Assembly: GCF_014697615.1 (NCBI RefSeq)
Contig: NZ_JACJSD010000009.1
Coordinates: forward strand, 1 to 64,000
Direction: 5' to 3'
DNA: 64,000 nt
Source: Nostoc sp. FACHB-280
GTDB lineage: Bacteria; Cyanobacteriota; Cyanobacteriia; Cyanobacteriales; Nostocaceae
In this document: positions 60,278 through 64,000 of the stretch, one piece after another
Layout: each line of letters starts with the position of its first letter
How positions within the stretch are numbered: position 1 is the first letter of the stretch
The notes under the pieces: generated by a model
What the model was told of the DNA's origin: nothing
Seen by the model: the letters and a program-made list of their open reading frames with translations, nothing else
Databases searched by the model: none
Made by a program: the position numbers and the translations under genes

Positions 60278-60919
60278 TCATCATGATACTCATCTCATTA
60301 GCAGCGTTGAAAATTTAGTCAGGATTCTCTACACGAAATATACACAACCTCTACACGAGGATTGCACATCAATATAATATTATGATGTTTGACCTTAAAA
60401 AGATAAATATCAAATTTAATCTTTAAGTATTGTATTTGATGTTTAATTGCCTCTATTTAATCATTTATCAGGGTTCATAAAATTTACGTGATTTGGAGTC
60501 ATTAAATAAAACTGAGTTGACTAAGCTTATGAATAAATGTGACCGTGGCAGTGGTAGATATTACAATCTGATTTTAATTAATGAGATTTGTTCATTTATT
60601 ACTTTCTGTAATTTTTAAATAAGCTAATAAAAACCTCTATTTTCTCTGTAAAAATAATTACCACTGTCCTGTAAGTTTGCTGTTGTTATAGATTTTAATT
60701 GGCAAATTTAATACAGGAAGAAGGTAGGTTAGCTTGCAAAGATAAAGGTTTAGCATTGCCTTGAGGTTTTTATTATTTTTGTGTTTTCCCTTATTTTTAA
60801 AAGTAAAATCCGAGATTAATTCTGTGTTTTACAAGGACTGTGGCTGACGTAAATAGATAGAGTCAGTTTTGTGCATATTTTATAACTGCACATACTTGGT
60901 TGTTTGTTAAATAGTCCTA
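60278..60919. other. Spacer between response regulator and haem peroxidase genes
   Basis: This 642-bp AT-rich spacer has no gene. It contains the 11-bp direct repeat array at 60328-60360. Nothing else is clear before the peroxidase start. Confidence 0.6.
60328..60360 (+). promoter_or_regulatory. Three 11-bp direct repeats, OmpR-type operator candidate
   Basis: The units TCTACACGAAA, TATACACAACC and TCTACACGAGG follow each other with no gap. Direct repeats with an 11-bp period are the usual target form of OmpR-family regulators, and such a regulator gene ends just upstream. The downstream gene is the haem peroxidase, whose start is about 560 bp away. Confidence 0.55.
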
Positions 60920-62512
60920 ATGAAAATTATGAATAGCCCAAAAGTTAAAGGCTCAAAAGATAAAGCACTCTTGAAAAAGAAAATCCTTTCTGTGTTAGCG
61001 ATCGCTATTACTGCTATTTTTTCTATCGGTGTGATCGTGGGTGGTTTTCTTGACCGAGAAGTGAAAGCACAGTCTGTTGATGCAACTCTACCCAGTAGAT
61101 TCGGCCGGATGTTTCGTAATCTACCACCCTTTGCACCACCCAGCCCAATTGTTAAAAATGCTCTGATGGAAATGGGTAAACCAGGGGGTATCTTAGATGC
61201 TAAAGACAATTTAGCCGCAGGGCCAATAGCCCTGATCACTGATCCTACTCTCAACGTTAACAATCCCAACAACCCCACCCATACAGCTGGTACAACCTTT
61301 ATGTCCCAGTTTTTGGATCTTGACATTACCTTTGATACGACATCTCGACTAGGCCAAGTAACACCTCCAGTCTCCGCCACAAACTCTCGAACCGCAGCCT
61401 TTGACCTTGATAATATCTACGGTTCTGGGCCGATAGGTTCGCCAAATCTCTACGACCCTAAAGATCCAATTAAGCTGAAACTTGAAAGTGGCGGCTTGTT
61501 TGAGGATTTACCGAGAGACGCAAACAATCGAGCGATTATTGCCGACCCACGCGGCGATCAGCATCTTATTATCAGTGGATTGGTAACTGCGTTCTATAGC
61601 TTCCACAACCATCTGGTGGATTTGGTTAGATCCCAGTCTCCTAATACCTCGAACGATGATGTTTTTCGTCAGGCTCGTCAATTGACCACATGGCACTACC
61701 AATGGACAATCCTCCATGAATTTTTGCCCCTGGTAGTTGGTCAAGATATGGTAAATGACATATTAAAAAATGGGCGTAAATTTTATAATCCCTTGCCAAA
61801 TAGAGGATTTATCCCGGTTGAGTTTCAAATTGGTTATCGTATCGGTCACAGTATGATCCGGCCTTCCTACCGAGCTAACTTAGCTGGAGACAATGGCAAG
61901 CCATTCTTTGCATTCATTTTTGATCCTTCTCAAGAGGGAAAACCTGATCCAGATGACCTCCGTGGTCGAGCAAGAGCAGCACGACGCTTTATTGGCTGGC
62001 AGACATTTTTCGACTTTGGAGATAATCAAGTCAGACCGAATAAATTAATCGATACGAAAATTTCTAGCCCACTGTTTAACTTGCCACTTCAGACTATTGG
62101 TTCAGGTACTCCTCCGACTTCACTTATCCAACGTAACCTGCTCCGACACCTGACTTGGTTACTACCATCTGGTCAAAGCATTGCCCAGAGGATGGGTGTA
62201 CCTGTACTCAGTAAGTACGACTTGGCAGAACTGCGGAGTATTTACCCTACCTTCGATACTTCCACACCGCTTTGGTACTACATCCTCAAAGAAGCTGAAC
62301 TGAAAGAAAAAGGCTTGCATCTAGGCCAAGTTGGCGGTCGGATTGTTGGTGAGGTAATTATCGGTCTGCTTCAGGTTGACCCAAATTCTTATCTCAATGT
62401 AAATCCGTCTTGGGTGCCGACTTTACCCACTAAAACTGGTAAACCTCAAGATTTTCGGATGACTGATTTCTTAACTTTTGCTGGGGTAGATCCGGTTAGT
62501 CGTGGTCAGTGA
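60920..62512 (+). CDS. Animal-type haem peroxidase family protein, distal His missing
   Basis: This 530-residue protein starts with a basic region and one hydrophobic segment (VLAIAITAIFSIGVIVGGFL) ending near KAQ, so it is exported or membrane-anchored. Family landmarks are visible: catalytic Arg211 (ADPRGDQHL), helix FYSFHNHLVDL, and proximal His310 (IGYRIGHSMIRPSYR). The distal block that normally reads QF-x-D-H-D is QFLDLDITFD, with Gln130, Asp133 and Leu134 where the distal His is expected. Peroxidase chemistry is therefore doubtful. A strong intrinsic terminator follows. Confidence 0.88.
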   Translation: MKIMNSPKVKGSKDKALLKKKILSVLAIAITAIFSIGVIVGGFLDREVKAQSVDATLPSRFGRMFRNLPPFAPPSPIVKNALMEMGKPGGILDAKDNLAAGPIALITDPTLNVNNPNNPTHTAGTTFMSQFLDLDITFDTTSRLGQVTPPVSATNSRTAAFDLDNIYGSGPIGSPNLYDPKDPIKLKLESGGLFEDLPRDANNRAIIADPRGDQHLIISGLVTAFYSFHNHLVDLVRSQSPNTSNDDVFRQARQLTTWHYQWTILHEFLPLVVGQDMVNDILKNGRKFYNPLPNRGFIPVEFQIGYRIGHSMIRPSYRANLAGDNGKPFFAFIFDPSQEGKPDPDDLRGRARAARRFIGWQTFFDFGDNQVRPNKLIDTKISSPLFNLPLQTIGSGTPPTSLIQRNLLRHLTWLLPSGQSIAQRMGVPVLSKYDLAELRSIYPTFDTSTPLWYYILKEAELKEKGLHLGQVGGRIVGEVIIGLLQVDPNSYLNVNPSWVPTLPTKTGKPQDFRMTDFLTFAGVDPVSRGQ

Positions 62513-62600
62513 TGTTATTGTCGGACTTTTCATAAGTTTGGTTTATTTCCACCGACCTAACTACAACTGAGCAGCTTGATAAAATATCCAAACAGTAAAG

Positions 62601-62640
62601 AAAGCAGGTGAGCATAACTCACTTGCTTTTTGCTTTTTTA
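62601..62640 (+). terminator. Intrinsic terminator of the haem peroxidase gene
   Basis: The 12-bp stem AAAGCAGGTGAG (62601-62612) with CTCACTTGCTTT (62618-62629), including one G-T pair and a 5-nt loop, runs into TTTTTGCTTTTTT. Confidence 0.9.
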
Positions 62641-62647
62641 TAAAAAT

Positions 62648-62764
62648 AGGACTTACGCAAAAGTATGAAAAAACGAACCGCAAAGGACGCATAGACACGA
62701 AGTGGCTTCCCGAAGGGTAGGACACAAAGTTATAAGAGTTTGAGAGAGTTATTGCGTAAGTCCT
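62648..62764. mobile_element. Complete 117-bp miniature inverted-repeat element
   Basis: Perfect 13-bp terminal inverted repeats, AGGACTTACGCAA (62648-62660) and TTGCGTAAGTCCT (62752-62764), enclose a non-coding core with AACGAACCGCAAAGGACGC. Related pieces occur at 4317, 30304-30417, 55714-55835 and 57930-58003. There is no obvious target-site duplication and no transposase. It sits directly before the Pho-box-like array of the next gene. Confidence 0.85.
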
Positions 62765-62778
62765 GAAATATTCTCTAA

Positions 62779-62808
62779 ATTTACCTGTTCCTAGTATTTC
62801 CTTAACCT
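62779..62808 (+). promoter_or_regulatory. Pho-box-like array upstream of the Calx-beta gene
   Basis: Three octamers with an exact 11-bp period occur: ATTTACCT, CCTAGTAT and CTTAACCT, with GTT and TTC spacers. The last is a perfect cyanobacterial Pho-box unit. The layout, including a degenerate middle unit with CTAG at the same place, copies the array upstream of the phytase/GDPD gene. It ends about 205 bp before the start codon at 63013. Confidence 0.6.
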
Positions 62809-63012
62809 TGATTAAGTAAATTTTCGGGGACGATTTACACAGAAAAATTAGTCTCTACTTAATTTGCTGTATATACAAAAACACTCAATGCAGTCGCATA
62901 GAACTTGTTTTATCGGGACTGCTTGATTGAAGCGTAATTCTATGTTTACGAGCGAAGCACATCTGGCGATCGCTCTAAATTTCATGAGCTATACATCTGA
63001 GGAAAAATAATA

Positions 63013-64000
63013 ATGTCGATTCAATTTAATGGCTCTTATTCTGAGAACTTTGATACTTTGGCATCTTCTGGGAATAGTAGTGTACTTCCTAATGGTTGGG
63101 CATTGTTAGAAACTGGAACCAGTGCAAATGTCAACGGACAGTACACGGCTGGTACTGGCTCTAATAACGCAGGGGATACATATAGTTTTGGCGCGACAGG
63201 TTCTAGTGAGAGAGCTTTTGGAAGCTTGCTTTCAGGTACGATAACTCCTACAATCGGCGCAAACTTTACAAATACAACAGGTAGCACAATTACAACATTG
63301 AATCTGTCCTATAGAGGTGAACAATGGCGTTTGGGTGCAACTGGTAGGGCTGATCGCTTGGATTTTCAGTACAGTCTGGATGCAACATCTTTAAATACAG
63401 GAACTTGGGTAGATGTTGATAGTTTAGATTTCAGTTCCCCTGTAACTACTGGAACCGCAGGAGCATTAGATGGAAATACTAATAGCAGCCAAATCACCGC
63501 AAGTATTACAGGGCTAAATATCCCTAGTGGAGGCACCTTTTGGTTCCGTTGGGTGGATTTTAACGCCTCTGGTTCAGATGATGGTTTGGGAATTGATGAT
63601 TTTTCGCTTTCTACTGGGGTTACACCGCCTGCGGTTCCCACAGTGGCGATCGCAGCTACAGATGCAACCGCCGCCGAAGCAGCAGCCGACCCCGGAACTT
63701 TCCGCATCACCCGCACAGGCGATACAACTAATGCGCTGACTGTTAATTACACGGTTGGGGGTGGTGCAAATCAGACAGACTACACACCAAACTTGACGGG
63801 TAGTGTTGTCATCCCTGTTGGACAGTCCTTTGTGGATATCACAATCACACCCGTGGATGATTCGCTGCTGGAAGGGAATGAAACAGTTACTCTGACACTT
63901 GTAGACACTGCGGATTATGATTTAGGTGCAACTGCCACAGCCACCGTAACAATTGCTGATAATGATGTTGCGCCTGGGGCAATTCGTATTCATGATATTC
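63013..64000 (+). CDS. Secreted Calx-beta protein, 5' part (possible extracellular nuclease)
   Basis: The gene runs off the window after 329 codons with no stop. The start ATG at 63013 follows a GAGG ribosome site. Residues about 1-205 form a Gly/Ser/Thr-rich beta sandwich (SYSENFDTLASSGNSSVLPNGW opening; FWFRWVDFNASGSDDGLGIDD end). A Calx-beta domain follows at about 210-315 (EAAADPGTFRITRTGD through VTIADND). It then reads GAIRIHDI at the window edge, which resembles the start of ExeM/NucH-type extracellular nucleases, though too little is visible to be sure. There is no N-terminal signal peptide. A Pho-box-like array lies upstream. Confidence 0.8.
   Translation, partial: MSIQFNGSYSENFDTLASSGNSSVLPNGWALLETGTSANVNGQYTAGTGSNNAGDTYSFGATGSSERAFGSLLSGTITPTIGANFTNTTGSTITTLNLSYRGEQWRLGATGRADRLDFQYSLDATSLNTGTWVDVDSLDFSSPVTTGTAGALDGNTNSSQITASITGLNIPSGGTFWFRWVDFNASGSDDGLGIDDFSLSTGVTPPAVPTVAIAATDATAAEAAADPGTFRITRTGDTTNALTVNYTVGGGANQTDYTPNLTGSVVIPVGQSFVDITITPVDDSLLEGNETVTLTLVDTADYDLGATATATVTIADNDVAPGAIRIHDI

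Overview
The window comes from a filamentous, probably nitrogen-fixing cyanobacterium of the Nostoc/Anabaena/Calothrix type. The evidence is a psaM gene for a photosystem I subunit, a NifE-like gene, a cyanobacterial groESL pair, a FurC/PerR-like regulator, many GCGATCGC (HIP1) octamers, heptanucleotide tandem repeats, several small dispersed repeat families and large multi-domain signalling proteins. It is chromosomal in character: mostly short operons or single genes, with no transposase, CRISPR array, rRNA or tRNA that I could find.

Layout. 1-1120 is gene-poor and repeat-rich. 1121-5494 holds a lone NifE-like scaffold gene convergent with groES-groEL. 5495-8552 encodes a flavoprotein and an MFS exporter. 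8775-15396 carries an 1851-residue Ser/Thr kinase-ATPase-GAF-histidine kinase and a STAS protein. 15637-26128 (minus strand) contains a membrane protein and an 819-residue beta-repeat protein that overlap by one base, then a 2360-residue predicted extracellular phosphoesterase. 27166-30859 has ruvA, a HAD phosphatase, nagB and small genes. 31263-36265 has a His/Met-rich lipoprotein divergent from an ethylene-receptor-like histidine kinase, followed by a REC-PAS-histidine kinase. 36408-42434 has a MATE transporter, a DUF3134 gene, psaM, a ribulokinase-type kinase, a DUF2809 protein and a REC-DUF3685 protein. 42535-50471 has a NACHT-pentapeptide protein, furC, azoR, a DEDD exonuclease and a possible nucleotidyltransferase. 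50472-56885 has a subtilase, a PEP-CTERM protein, modA, ilvD and dus. 57123-64000 has an SDR enzyme, a divergent CHASE3 kinase/OmpR regulator pair, a haem peroxidase and the start of a Calx-beta secreted protein cut by the window end.

How parts may work together. Two secreted-protein genes at opposite ends, the phytase/GDPD giant and the 63013 gene, have near-identical three-unit Pho-box-like arrays upstream, which suggests a phosphate-starvation link. The ethylene-receptor-like kinase keeps all seven residues needed for copper-dependent ethylene binding in plant ETR1. It is divergent from a predicted metal-binding lipoprotein, and an inverted repeat lies between them. The solitary modA has two strong TTACCA palindromes in the spacer it shares with ilvD. 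Direct 11-bp repeats follow the OmpR-type regulator gene and precede the haem peroxidase, which appears to have lost its distal histidine.

Limits: all family names rest on reading motifs by eye. No homology search, structure prediction or folding computation was run.
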